The position numbers and the translations under genes were made by a program. The notes under the pieces were generated by a model. That model was given only the letters and a program-made list of their open reading frames with translations, was not told where the DNA came from and did no database searches. From Mallotus nudiflorus (lineage: Eukaryota; Streptophyta; Magnoliopsida; Malpighiales; Euphorbiaceae): a DNA stretch of 64,000 nucleotides. Location of the stretch: the NCBI GenBank assembly GCA_947683625.1, contig CANTUR010000049.1, forward strand, positions 4,752,501-4,816,500, written 5' to 3'. Shown piece by piece: positions 11,170 through 22,529 of the stretch; the stretch's first letter is position 1; each line of letters opens with the position of its first letter.

Positions 11170-14052
11170 TTAGAACTGACTGAAGTGGCAAAGGGGCAAG
11201 AGCACATTCTTGGCATCAGGATGCTCCAACTTAACTGACTCCCACCACACTTCAGGATATACTTTGATCATCTGAAGAGAAGGGAGAGGGGATGGTTGGT
11301 TATCATGCAGTAAGAGAAGAGAGAGTGGCATCCTCTTTAACTTCAGACAACTGTTTACATAGACAGTGGAGAGACATTGGCAAATCATTTTTCCACCACA
11401 AATGCTCTCCAGCTCTGGCAAGTTGCTCAAACTAAAAGACTGTAATTTTGGAAGAGTGAAATCCATACTGTGGTGACTGTTATGGCTTTCCTGCTGCTCT
11501 TCCACATCAATCAGCACCTCCATGTTTTTACAGTAATGAACAGAAATCTCTTCCAAGTTTTGAAGGTTTGAGAACAAACCAGGATGGAACAGCTTCTTCA
11601 TACTTGGACATCCCCACATGTAAAATTTCTTTAGAAGGGAAAATGTACCATGAGGTGGTAACAATGTTGGTGCTGGTTGTGGTGCAGTTGCTTCTTCTCT
11701 GCTAAACAGGAACTGTAAGTCTTTCAGATCACTAACATATACATCTTCAAGGCTTAGAAAAACTGAAGGTGAGCAGGACAACGAAAACAAACATTCTAGC
11801 CCATTACAAGATGTAATTGTGAGGGACTTCAGTTCAGTTGCATTTTTTAAGCACAAGCTCCTTATTTGGATGCTGCAATGAAAAAAATCCAAGCATTGGA
11901 CATCTTTTGGGAGAAGAAGGGCATCTTCTCCTTCACTCATGCTGCAATCATCAAAATATGCAACTTTCATACCTCGTGATAACACATTGTCCGGATGCTT
12001 AAACTGTGATACCACAAGATAGTATTTGCTAAAATTGTGCATAATTTTTGAAGAAGTGTACGAATTGAATTCACCAACATTATAAAAAACACATTCCAAG
12101 GTTTCCAACTTCATTAATGGGGCTATTTCATCTGCTTTAACTGAATCAAGTATGAGGACTTGCAAGCAGGAAAGCTTTGGTAATATCCCAATAGGTACCT
12201 CTGCTATTTCTGTATTACTGATATCCAGATACATGAGTTTGCACAACAATTCTATACCTTGAGGCACTTCTTCAACTTTTGTATAACTGATATCCAACTT
12301 CTCCAAAGTCCTAAGCTGTGCCAATGATGGAATGCTTTTTAGCCTGCTACAGCCTCTGAGTAATAACGCCCTTAGGCCCTCAAAATGAGAAATGCAACCT
12401 GGCAATGCTTGAATGCCTGTAAAAGAGAGATCAAGAACCTTGAGCCCATGAATTTCATCAAAAAAAGAATCTGCAATTGATTGCAATTGCTTATTGCCAC
12501 GCAACAACAAGGTTGACAGATTAGGACACTCTGGTGAACAGCCAGATGGAATTTCGATGATGTTGCAATACATTAATGAAACTCTGGTGAGGCCTTTTGC
12601 CTGATTCTTCCAATGTGGAATATCAACTAATTGTCTACCAGCTTTAACCATGACTCGATGATCCACTTCCATTATCTGGATGGCCATATCCCTTATCAAG
12701 TCGTGCATCTTCACACATCTGTCTCCCCATTCCATCACACTTTCCAGCAAGCATACCTTTTCAAGTCTATTGAGCATGGTATGACCCTCATCAAATTTTA
12801 TTTGTCTGCTTCCTCCTACTATTACTCCCTCAACAATCAAATACTCTATCAACTCCTCTCTTTTGATCTTATGATCTTCTGGATATAATGCACAATACAA
12901 GAAGCATTGTTGCAGTGCTGTTTCAGTCAATCGGTTATAACTGAATTTCAACACCCGGAACACCTCATACTGCATGTCACCTTCTTTAACTTTTGATTCT
13001 TGCAATTCTCTCAACGCATTCCTCCACTCACAAACATCACTTACTCCCCTCATACTTCCAGCTATTATTACAATACCAAGTGGCAAACCAGCACATTCCC
13101 TTGCAATAGATTTTGCAATTCTTTCAAATTCTGACGGAATAGTCTGACCTAGTTTCTCCATAAACAGGTTCCAAGATTCTTCTTCAGAAAGGGGTTCAAC
13201 CTTGAAGTTCATTTGGCAACCCATCTTCCAGCAAACATCTAAGGACCGAGTTGTAAGAATCAACTTACATCCATTAATTCCAACTGGTATTCCTACATTC
13301 TCTAGAGAGAAAGGAGTCCACAAATCATCTAAAATGATAACAAATCTTCTCCTTTGAAACAGTGCCTTTGTCAACTTTGCCGCTCTCTTTTTCTCATCAT
13401 CTTCTTTTGAGAGATCAAAACCAATAGCTTCTGCTATTTGATTTTGCGATCTATAAATGCTAAAATCATGTGACATGGTAATCCAATAAACAGACTGAAA
13501 GCTATTCTGTCGTTCAAGAAGCTCATTATGAATGTGTGTAGCCAATGTGGTTTTACCCACACCACCCATTCCGTAAATGCCAATGCTTAAGAACTCATCT
13601 CTCATTAAACATTCCCATATCTCCTCCTTATTCGTTTCGAATGCCAGACCCACTAATTTTGGAGCTAGCAATGTTTCTCCGCAATTATCATGCACATCAA
13701 GTACAAGCTCTCCTTGAAATCTGCCTCTTTGATCAATAAGCTCTTTTACTTCTTCAGTCTTTTTCTCCACATGCTTCCCTAGCAGAATGCTCCATCCACC
13801 TTGTTCTGCTTCTTGTTCGATGCTCTGAATTTCATTTGTCAACCTTCCCACATCACTCAACCAATGTTGAACTTCATTCTTTGATTTCTTGCAATATTGC
13901 ATCTCTGCATTTTCTAATTCTACAATTACATCAGCTTCCATGCTTTTGAGCTGCAGAAATTTTCTCTTCAGATCCTTCTTCTTTTCCTCAAAATTGAAAA
14001 TATTTTCTACTAAAGGATGAGCCATTTCCATGGCTTTTCCCAACAAGTCCAT
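11170..14052 (-). CDS. CC-NBS-LRR disease resistance protein (NLR 1)
   Basis: A single-exon coding region of 960 codons. The N-terminal coiled coil (about 20-110) has a VQHWLSDV element typical of RPS2/RPS5-type CNLs rather than the EDVID type. NB-ARC motifs are all present: P-loop GMGGVGKTT at 161-169, kinase-2 VIILDDLW near 238-245, RNBS-B GCKLILTTRS at 261-270, GLPL at 322-325, RNBS-D CFLYCALYPED at 383-393 and MHD at 449-451. Leucine-rich repeats fill the rest, to a family-typical VKLEHPDAKN end. Such proteins are intracellular immune receptors that exchange ADP for ATP on effector perception. The motifs and length suggest a functional gene; the effector recognised is unknown. A 5'-UTR intron ends immediately before the ATG. 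Confidence 0.93.
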   Translation of the reverse strand: MDLLGKAMEMAHPLVENIFNFEEKKKDLKRKFLQLKSMEADVIVELENAEMQYCKKSKNEVQHWLSDVGRLTNEIQSIEQEAEQGGWSILLGKHVEKKTEEVKELIDQRGRFQGELVLDVHDNCGETLLAPKLVGLAFETNKEEIWECLMRDEFLSIGIYGMGGVGKTTLATHIHNELLERQNSFQSVYWITMSHDFSIYRSQNQIAEAIGFDLSKEDDEKKRAAKLTKALFQRRRFVIILDDLWTPFSLENVGIPVGINGCKLILTTRSLDVCWKMGCQMNFKVEPLSEEESWNLFMEKLGQTIPSEFERIAKSIARECAGLPLGIVIIAGSMRGVSDVCEWRNALRELQESKVKEGDMQYEVFRVLKFSYNRLTETALQQCFLYCALYPEDHKIKREELIEYLIVEGVIVGGSRQIKFDEGHTMLNRLEKVCLLESVMEWGDRCVKMHDLIRDMAIQIMEVDHRVMVKAGRQLVDIPHWKNQAKGLTRVSLMYCNIIEIPSGCSPECPNLSTLLLRGNKQLQSIADSFFDEIHGLKVLDLSFTGIQALPGCISHFEGLRALLLRGCSRLKSIPSLAQLRTLEKLDISYTKVEEVPQGIELLCKLMYLDISNTEIAEVPIGILPKLSCLQVLILDSVKADEIAPLMKLETLECVFYNVGEFNSYTSSKIMHNFSKYYLVVSQFKHPDNVLSRGMKVAYFDDCSMSEGEDALLLPKDVQCLDFFHCSIQIRSLCLKNATELKSLTITSCNGLECLFSLSCSPSVFLSLEDVYVSDLKDLQFLFSREEATAPQPAPTLLPPHGTFSLLKKFYMWGCPSMKKLFHPGLFSNLQNLEEISVHYCKNMEVLIDVEEQQESHNSHHSMDFTLPKLQSFSLSNLPELESICGGKMICQCLSTVYVNSCLKLKRMPLSLLLLHDNQPSPLPSLQMIKVYPEVWWESVKLEHPDAKNVLLPLCHFSQF

Positions 14053-14054
14053 GC

Positions 14055-14640
14055 CTAAAAAAAAAAAAAAAAGGAAGATATAAATAGAGTAATTCTATGA
14101 GAGATGACACCATATCACAATAGTACAAAACCAATTAATCTCATTCTGAGAACTCATTTGCTTATCTTCTAGCAATTTTCTACCAAAATCAAACTCAAAC
14201 TACAAGGCCATGCAAGAAAAACAAAGACCAGTTCAACAGCTTAGTCTGCATATTTGAACTGAACTGGACCAAACCCACTAAAATAAAAGCAATAAGCTTA
14301 TATAATTAAGCCTATTCTTTACTGGGTTAATTAGAAAAAATCATTTTCGACGCTCAACAATTTTCTGGGGATGATATAAATCATTGCTAGTCATAAGCAG
14401 CAATATAAAACTCAAAAGATTGACTGACAACAAGAATCAAATAACCAGTGCCCCAAAAGAAGAAATGTCAGCTAAGAAAAGCAAGATTATAAAGAAGATA
14501 TATAGTAGTTACCTGGGCTAGCAGCGAGATGTTCTCCAACAATTGTCTGAGGAAAAACTGAAGAGAACAACGAGAACTGCTGAAAACTGCGTATGGCTTA
14601 TCAAAAATTAAAACAGTGGACATCAATCATGCAGTTTATG
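14055..14640 (-). other. 5'-UTR intron and leader exon of NLR 1
   Basis: Two bases upstream of the ATG the minus strand shows a long poly-T tract ending in AG, a strong 3' splice site (AG at 14055-14056). About 455 bases further up, CCAG|GTAACT gives a consensus donor, with GT at 14511-14512. This implies a non-coding first exon from 14513 to about 14600-14640 and an intron of 14055-14512. The start of transcription is not visible. Confidence 0.55.
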
Positions 14641-15950
14641 ATTTTTTTTACTTATAATTTACTATCAATAAACACTATTTAGACACAAATGTGTAATTTC
14701 CTATCCTCTAATATTTAAAAATTAAAATTAAAATGTTAATTCAATTTAATAGAAAAAAATTGTCATGATCATAACAATACAAAAAATGCAAAAATATATT
14801 TTTAATTAATAGAAAATTCTAAACATTATGACCAATGACACTAATGTTAAGTTCAAATTAAAATCACCAAAAATTAATTAAATTTGAAAGTCAAATTTTA
14901 TATTACTAAATAAGATGAATTATAACTGATTTTATCATCTAACTGATGAAATTATACGTACCAAATAGTAAAAAAAGAAAACAATTAAACTGCATGATAT
15001 TTATTTGTAATTAATTTTACCATTTATCATAATTTTATATGACTCGGTACAAGTAAATATATGTATATTAAATTAAAAATATGGTATTAATATATATATA
15101 TATATATAGTTAAAAATGCAATCAAAAACTCACTTTTTATCATTAAAAAAGTGTAAATAAATTAAATATTAATTAATTTATATGATATGAATAGTTTTTT
15201 GAAATAAATAAAATTTAATTTTAAAAATTAATTAAAATAAAATCTAAATTGATTTTTCTTATAATAATCGCACTTACCTAAGGAACTAGTCAATTACTTC
15301 AGTCATAGCTTTGAATTTTTCTCGCTAATTTCAATTTCCAACATGCTCCGCGTTGTAGGGTGTTTTGATGTGAAATTTACAATTTTATACAAAATATATA
15401 TTTTTTTTATTTGAACACCAATGAACAGTAGTAATGGAAATGGAAACCATTGATGAAAATGATTTTAAAATAGGTATACGTGTAAATCATCCATAAAAAA
15501 AAAAATTATTGGCATGCATCCAAGTAACCATCAGCACAGCTATGAACTAGTTAAATTAAGTTTTTAAGAATTAATATCTTATAAAAAAAAAAATAATATT
15601 TGTAGAAATTTTAAAGATCATGGGTTCAAATTTTAAAAATAATAAGATTATGAGTTTGAGTTCTAGAAATGGTGTCTCTAGATAAAAAACAAGTTAAGCT
15701 ACATGTTTTACGCTGATTTAATTATAGTTAAAAATTAACTCTCTATTGTGATGAAAGGTTCAAATCCCCTATCCCCTTTGTCTCTTTCCCAAAAAAAAAC
15801 TTATCATTCTCCTTTACCAATTTATATTATCGTATTCAAATTTTTAGAATGAATTACAATTTTTCCTTTGTGAGATTGCACAATAATTATAGAGTAGTCA
15901 GTCCCTTGATTCTAAAAACTGAATTTCAGCTAATGTTTTGAGGATCTAGT
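14640..15950. other. AT-rich intergenic DNA with a SINE-like stretch
   Basis: Mostly A/T runs and a short (TA)n tract near 15093. At about 15600-15800 a segment with GGTTCAAAT-type B-box-like motifs and an A-rich end (ACAAGTTAAGCTACATG..., then poly-A) resembles tRNA-derived SINE debris. It shares phrases with sequence near 47480 and 50210. No gene is seen. Confidence 0.35.
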
Positions 15951-15959
15951 CTTTGTTAC

Positions 15960-16345
15960 ACATTATAGCACACTTCAACAATGAGGGCTAACATTAGGGC
16001 CAAGCTATCGACTCAGATTCACAAAGGTCAACTGCTAAACTATCACCTTGTCAAAGAATGTGATGAAAAGGATGAGTTGCGCATTGTCAATTTTGCTGTA
16101 GAGGAATTGGTGCTTCCAAGAGCCATTAGTTCTAGAGTCTCGTGCAAATGTCAAATTTTTTGCCACACTCTTCAAAGTTGCAGCCACTTCTGCTTCATTT
16201 GAATCACAGATTCCTATAAGCGACGCGGAGAACAGGCACTTGACAATGCACTTGTGTCATGCGATACATCACCAACACCAGTTGGTCTCGGCTTGCCTAG
16301 AGACGAGCCATCTGTATTCCACTTCAAGAAGCCTTGCGATGGCTA
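15960..16345 (-). pseudogene. RNase H-like (RVT_3) fragment, probably LINE-derived
   Basis: Read on the minus strand in several frames, the sequence gives LKWNTDGSSLGKP, then IGICDSNEAEVAATLKSV, then a KHQFLYSKIDNA stretch. These match the RNase H-like domain of plant non-LTR elements and their domesticated relatives: the WNxDGS opening, an SNEAE(V/L) middle and a later (L/F)LxKI. Frameshifts break it at least twice. It lies in the 3' flank of NLR 2, on the same strand. No enzyme can be made from it. Confidence 0.65.
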
Positions 16346-16370
16346 GAGTATATCAAGTAAAATCCTTTCT

Positions 16371-19300
16371 TTACACCAAATTATGAATGTCAAAGAGAAT
16401 CCATTTAAAATGGTATCCTGTAATAAGAACAGAAGGGGGGAAAAAAGGTAATCTGTAATTTTTGAATGTGTTCCAGGAAAAAATGTTAAAACTTATTACA
16501 ATAATAGAACAAAAAACTGAAGACAGGCAGATGCAGACATACTCATAGGAAACAAGAACTGAGAGGATGCTCTTAGCGTCAGGATGATCCAACTCAACCA
16601 TCTGCCACCATTTTTTTGGGCGTACCATGATTCCTTGAAGTGAAGGGAGAGGAGCTCTTTGGTCATTATCCAGCGAGAGAAGAGACATTGGTATTCGCTT
16701 TAGCTTTGGACAATTGTCCATCCGAATCACTTGGAGAGAATTGCAACTCATCTTTCTGTTACTAGGGCAAATGCTCTTTAGCTCTGGCAATTGCGACAAG
16801 ATAAAACAGTTAAGTTTTGGGAGAGTGAATATGCTACTGTTACTGCTTTCTTCTTCTGCTTCTTTGATTGCGATCAGCTCCTCCAAGTTTTTACAGTCAC
16901 CAACAGAAATCAATTCCAGATTTTGAAGATTTGACAGCAACCCAGAAGGGAATAGCTTCTTCATACTTGGACATCTCCACATATAAAATGTTTTGAGAAG
17001 GCAAAAGGTTCCATTAGGTACTGTTGCACCTGGTGGAGCAGCACTAAAGAGTACACGGAGGTCCATGGAATCCATGATCTGTATCTTCTCAAGGTTCTCA
17101 AGTAAAGATGATGAGCTAAATGAAAACAAACATTCAATCCCAACACAATTCAAAATGTGCAGCTCCTCCGGTGTGGAATCATTTTCAGTTTCCAAGCATA
17201 ACCATCCTGTGTAGTAAGATTGAACTTCAATGAATTTGAACTCTGCACGTCCTCCGCTGCTTATTCTATAAGTACCCAGAATTACTCTTTTACCAAGCAC
17301 GAATTCTAGTTCTTCCTCAACATCAAAAACTTTATCTCCGAAGTAACCATCTTCTGTATGGTGAGATTTCCTTTCTATCAAAAGAAAATAATCTTTTAGC
17401 AGATGGCTCCCAAAGCCTCTATCTCTCAATGAAAGCCCATGACCCTCTGTCGAAGATTGGAAGTATGTGTTGAACTCTTTCAAGTCCCGTATACGGCAGC
17501 ACAAAGCCTCCAGCTTCCTTAACGATGTCACTTCGTCTCCTTTAACTATGAGTCTTGGGTCAAGTAGGAGGACTTGCAGACAGGAAAGTTTTGGTAATAC
17601 ACCAGGTGGTATCTTCTTTAGCTTTGTTCTAAAGAAACCCAGGTACTTGAGATTGATAAGAAATTCGATGCCTTGGGGCACTTCTTCAACTTCAGTAAAA
17701 CTGAGATCCAATTTCGTCAATGCCTTGAGATTTGCTAATGTTGGCACACGCCTTAGCCTTTTACAACGTCTGAGCGATAACGTAGTGAGAATAGATAGAC
17801 CTGAGATTGAAGCAGGCAATACTTCAATGTCTGAATAAGAAAGATCAAGAATCATTAGCCCATGCAATTTCTCAAAGAAGGGATTCGGAAACCATCTTAA
17901 ACAAGTGCCTTGCAGCAATAGGACTGAAAGTTTAGGACATGTTGGTGAATGGTTGGAAGGAATTTCTATTGTGCGATTATACATTGATGAAATTCTTGCA
18001 AGATCTGATGTCCAACTCTTGCAATCTAGTACTCCTGACTCAGCAGAGACTAGTGTATGAGCTTTCATCAATTGGATAGCCATATCCCTAACCAAGTCGT
18101 GCATCTTCACACATTTGTAATCCCGATTGTCAAAACCACCCTCCAACAAGCAAACTTTTTCAAGTTTATTGAGCATGGTGTTGCCCTTGTCGAATTCTGC
18201 TTGTCGGCTTCTTTCCACTATTACCCCTTCAGCAATCAAATGGTCTATCAACTCCATTCTTCTAATGCTGCAATCTTCTGGGTATAATGCACAGCATAAG
18301 AAGCATTTCTTCAACGCTAGAGTACCCAAGCGATCATAGCTAAGTTTCAATATCCTGAACACCTTGGTTTCCATGTCACCTTCAGGAACTTTTGATTCTT
18401 CCAACTCCCTCAAAGTGTTTCTCCATTCACTTATATCATCAACTCCCTTCATGCAGCCCGCCATAGTTATAATACCAAGTGGCAAACCATCACATTCCCT
18501 TGCAATACATTTTGCAATCTCCCTAACCTGCGCAGGAAGTTGTTTTCCCAATTTCCCCTGAAACAAATCCCAAGCTTCCCCTTCAGAAAGAGGTTTCACT
18601 TTGATGGTCTTTTGGCAGTCCATCCTGTTACAAATGTCTAATGAACGAGTAGTAAGGATTAATTTGCACCCATTTTCTTTGGAGATAGGTATGCCCACAT
18701 CCTCTAGAGAAAAGTGCTCCCATAAATCATCTAGAAACAGAATAAACTTCTGTTTCTTACTCAACGCCTTGGAAAGCATTGCAGCTATTTTCTTCTCATC
18801 AACCTCAGTGGAAGCATCAAAATCAATAGCTTTGGCAATGAGATTCTGCAATTTGCCAATACTGAAGTCTTGTGATACAGTGATCCAATAAACATTCTCC
18901 TTTACTCCAAGAAGCTCATTATGGATATGTGCAACCAGGGTGGTTTTACCCACCCCTCCCATTCCGAAAACACCAATAGTTAAGCCTTCATCCTCCATTA
19001 AACACTCCCATATCTTATGCTTATTCTCTTCGAATTCCTGACCCACTAATTCTGGAGCCAACAACACAACTCCACTATTATATTGTGCTTCGATTATAAG
19101 CCCTGCTCGCAATCTACAACTCTGAATAATAAGCTCTATCACTTCTTCAGTTACTTTTTCTACAAGCTTTCCCAATAATTTGCTCCTCAACCCGCCTCGT
19201 TCCATTTCTTGTTCTATGTTCTGGACTTCAACTTTCACCCTTGTTACGTTAATAAACCAATTCTGAAGTTCATGTCTTGGCCTCTTATTGGTCCGCCGCT

Positions 19301-19445
19301 CCACTGTTTCTAGTTCTTCCCTCATGTCCTGTTTTATGCATTCCAGTTCTTGCAACTTTCTTCTCAGGGTTTCCAACTTTTCCTTGTCGCTCAAAATGTG
19401 TAATGATTCAGCTTTTTCTGTTATTTCCAATAATTTAGCAGCCAT
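16371..19445 (-). CDS. CC-NBS-LRR disease resistance protein (NLR 2)
   Basis: An uninterrupted reading frame of 1024 codons, paralogous to NLR 1. Motifs: coiled coil with LQNWFINV near 60-67, P-loop GMGGVGKTT at 161-169, kinase-2 LFLDDLW near 236-242, RNBS-B GCKLILTTRS, GLPL at 320-323, RNBS-D CFLCCALYPED and MHD at 448-450. LRRs follow to the family's VELDHPDAKSILSVLV ending. Beyond that point the frame runs on for about 60 hydrophobic residues not found in NLR 1 or the fragments. This may be intron read-through, or a changed stop. The protein is predicted to be an intracellular immune receptor. The start is supported by the match to the NLR 1 N-terminus, and an AG acceptor (TTACAG) lies shortly upstream. 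Confidence 0.92.
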   Translation of the reverse strand: MAAKLLEITEKAESLHILSDKEKLETLRRKLQELECIKQDMREELETVERRTNKRPRHELQNWFINVTRVKVEVQNIEQEMERGGLRSKLLGKLVEKVTEEVIELIIQSCRLRAGLIIEAQYNSGVVLLAPELVGQEFEENKHKIWECLMEDEGLTIGVFGMGGVGKTTLVAHIHNELLGVKENVYWITVSQDFSIGKLQNLIAKAIDFDASTEVDEKKIAAMLSKALSKKQKFILFLDDLWEHFSLEDVGIPISKENGCKLILTTRSLDICNRMDCQKTIKVKPLSEGEAWDLFQGKLGKQLPAQVREIAKCIARECDGLPLGIITMAGCMKGVDDISEWRNTLRELEESKVPEGDMETKVFRILKLSYDRLGTLALKKCFLCCALYPEDCSIRRMELIDHLIAEGVIVERSRQAEFDKGNTMLNKLEKVCLLEGGFDNRDYKCVKMHDLVRDMAIQLMKAHTLVSAESGVLDCKSWTSDLARISSMYNRTIEIPSNHSPTCPKLSVLLLQGTCLRWFPNPFFEKLHGLMILDLSYSDIEVLPASISGLSILTTLSLRRCKRLRRVPTLANLKALTKLDLSFTEVEEVPQGIEFLINLKYLGFFRTKLKKIPPGVLPKLSCLQVLLLDPRLIVKGDEVTSLRKLEALCCRIRDLKEFNTYFQSSTEGHGLSLRDRGFGSHLLKDYFLLIERKSHHTEDGYFGDKVFDVEEELEFVLGKRVILGTYRISSGGRAEFKFIEVQSYYTGWLCLETENDSTPEELHILNCVGIECLFSFSSSSLLENLEKIQIMDSMDLRVLFSAAPPGATVPNGTFCLLKTFYMWRCPSMKKLFPSGLLSNLQNLELISVGDCKNLEELIAIKEAEEESSNSSIFTLPKLNCFILSQLPELKSICPSNRKMSCNSLQVIRMDNCPKLKRIPMSLLSLDNDQRAPLPSLQGIMVRPKKWWQMVELDHPDAKSILSVLVSYEYVCICLSSVFCSIIVISFNIFSWNTFKNYRLPFFPPSVLITGYHFKWILFDIHNLV

Positions 19446-20300
19446 CCCTGTCCCTGTAACAATTATAGCATGACATAATTATAATATTATTTTGTGCAGC
19501 ATTGATGCTTAGAGGGCATAAATCTCAATAGCCTCTTAACCCTTATTTGGTTCAATTCTACTGAACAATTTATTTCATTTCCAAATAAATTTTAAATATA
19601 GTTCATTTGTTAATGAATTCTTATTAATGAAATATATTTAATTTAAATAAATAATTTGAAATGAATTCATTTAAAAATTCTAATATATTTTTTAAGAATT
19701 TAGTTTAGTAATAAATAATTCTACAAAATTAAAATATTAAAATTGAAAATGAATTTATAAACTTTTCATTTGAACCAAATATACTCACTCACATTTGCAA
19801 ACAAATTTAATAAAATTTTGTAAAATTCATTTATACCAAATACATCATATCGTAAAAGGAATAATGATAGTGGTGAATGTGCATATGAGTTATATGAATT
19901 ATCACGCTTTCACATAATTATCGTGGTTTGTAAATGATATATCATGTCACTCATCCATGTGTTTTGTACATTTCAAAATATAATAAAGAAAAAAAGAAAA
20001 GAAAAATGTGTATGCATATATTACCTTGCTGTAATCTCAGGGACATCCATGACTTTCTTTTAACTAAAAGTTAAACAATCAATTATTTAACAAATTAAGG
20101 GCATTATTTAACAAATTCCTTCATACACCAAAGTTATGGTAACAATAAAATCAAAACTTTTTATAGTTAGACAAAATTGGGAGGGAAAAATCAAATGCAA
20201 TTAAAAATAATTGGAAATAAGCAATAAGGTTAGGTATCAAGACACTTACCGGAAGAGATCATATTCCAAGCTCTCTTCATGATCAAAATCCTAGAGAAAG
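19446..20300 (-). other. Leader region of NLR 2, possible 5'-UTR introns
   Basis: TTACAG shortly before the ATG looks like a 3' splice site. Donor-like sequences on the minus strand lie near 20024 (CAAG|GTAATA) and 20249 (TTCCG|GTAAGTG). A non-coding exon or two upstream is therefore likely, as for NLR 1. The exact structure is uncertain. No TATA box was fixed. Confidence 0.35.
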
Positions 20301-22520
20301 TCTACATTACATGAAAATGGTTACAACTTACAACTATATTATATGTTTAAACAAAAAACATCCATATGTATTTGTGAAACCCACATGATCCTTCAAGGGC
20401 AATAGATTAAATATCCAACAAAAAAAAAAAAAAACCGACGAATTATAAATATTATTACAAGTTTATCATTATGGAAATCAATGTTACACAAATTTTTTTC
20501 TTAAATAAATTTATTTTTTAAGAAGCCGAGGAAAATCGAATAAATTTTAAAAAAAAAGTCTCCCTAAATATTCCAAATGGCAAAAGATACACTTAATTAT
20601 AATAAAATTTAATTGGTTCCTCCTTACCCGTGGCCGGGGTTCCGTTTCTGTATTTGGATAATAGGATCCGATCCAGTTTGACCCAACCCAAATCCAATTC
20701 ACACATATCCAAGACGGGTGCTATATATATGACCCATTGACTTTGGATTTATACCTACTACTTCAAAGTCAGCCTCTTCTTCTTGTTCTTCTTCTTCCAT
20801 GATGGTTGCAGATCATTGGAAAGATGAAGCCAAAAATTAATCAGGAATCCCTTTCTTTTCTTTAGAAAAAACAAGTATTTATAAGAAGAGTAACTTAATT
20901 TCCTATTTAACAAGCTTATAAGCATGTTGCATGAATTTGTGTATTAATTAACTGAGTTCAGCAATTTTTATATCATGAATCAGTTCATACCCAGTTGATC
21001 ATGGCATGGGTAGTATTTATTCTAATAAAAATATTTGTATCATTGAATGTCATCTAAAAAAATGATCAACATCAACAAACACAGCGTAAAATAACAGAAA
21101 TAATATACTGGAAAGTTAAACTTGGAGAAATTAAACTATAATCGCATACCTGCTGTACAATCTGTACAGATTTTGGTGAATTGTGAGATAAGAGAAACAC
21201 TACAGTCAATGAAGGAGTTTAACAAAGACAGCAAATGAATATTGTTCAAAGGAAAAACACTTGTTGGATGTAAATAAGGGATGAAAGGACTCTTTATTTT
21301 CTTTGAAGTTTCCATCAACTCGTTGCTTTTCTTGTTTTTTTTTTTTTTTAACGCAGAGGATTATATAATTTAAATTTTAATAGGCAGTATTTGTATAAAA
21401 TTTTAATTAATAGATTTTTTTTAAATTAATAATGATATAAATTAAATTTTATATTTTAAAATACTTTTAAAAATGGATTATCACAGTAATATTTTCTTTC
21501 TCTCTTTCTTTCTTTCTTTACTTCAACATACTATTTTTTTTAGGCCATCCGAATTCAAAATCGAATCTTGAATTATGGATTTTTTTTCCCCAATTCACCC
21601 ACTTTCCTTCATTTTATACTTAGAAGCAATTAAAGTACTAATTTTAACTGATTTATTGAAGTACATGCAAAACTCTCTTATATATATGTCTTTTAAAGAA
21701 AAATACAACATTTTCAGATTTTATTGAAAAATTGTATTTATTCACTGTTTCTTTTAAACTATGATAATGGCTAGTCATTAGATAATAAAAACTTAATTGA
21801 TTTAATTCAGTTTAATTTTTTCTTAAAATTAAATAAAATTTTCAAAAATATTTTTTATTATTTTTATATTTTGTGAAAAAATTAATCTAATTAAAATATA
21901 AAATATCATTTAAATTAAATTACATTTAAAATTAAAATTTTAATGACTAAATAGCTAATTAATTATACAATTCTCATCAAATAATAAATTAAAAATTTTT
22001 AATAAATTATTTTATTTATATATATTGCACATGAATTATAATAGCTGCACTCATTTTTAAACTTAATTTAAAAATAAAATACATCGAAAAAAATAATCAA
22101 AATTTAATAAATCTAATACGCATAAATTTATTGAGATAATACTACTAATGAACCTATTTTGGTCCCTTCTTTTCTTTTTTAGGATACCTTTTTTTATCTT
22201 TAAAAAATGACTTCCATATTTTATCTTATGATTTCGATGTTTTTTGTGTTTTTATTTTTTTCAACCCTTTTCATTTTAGCTTAAGAGCCACTCCTTGTCG
22301 TCGTCCTTTAGGTTTCTTTCCCTTTCCATTTGTATCTTCAAAGCTCTGGTTACAGTCGTCATCATCATCATCGTCAAGGAAATCTATTTGTCCTTGTTAC
22401 TTCTCTTCTTTGTCTTCTCTCAATGTTAATCCAGTCTCTGAACTTTTCAACCGTGATAAAGAAAATAAGAAATTTATAGATAATACAAACCTATTTCAAA
22501 AAAAAAATGAACTAATGGTA
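20300..22520. other. Intergenic, no gene recognised
   Basis: AT-rich DNA. A short moderately GC-rich stretch at 20630-20760 has no coding similarity I recognise. A donor-like CAG|GTATGC on the minus strand at about 21150 and a small open frame at 21136-21318 are not enough to call an exon. Confidence 0.4.
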
Positions 22521-22529
22521 TTTTTCTAG

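Noticed and set aside
12631..13739. Plus-strand open frames opposite NLR 1
   Set aside because: They are antisense shadows of the conserved NB-ARC coding sequence.
15600..15800. Full SINE or tRNA gene
   Set aside because: There are B-box-like GGTTCAAAT phrases but no cloverleaf and no clear ends, so it is kept only as SINE-like debris within the intergenic entry.
16714..19473. Plus-strand open frames opposite NLR 2
   Set aside because: They are antisense shadows of NLR 2. The minus-strand frame is far longer and matches a known family.
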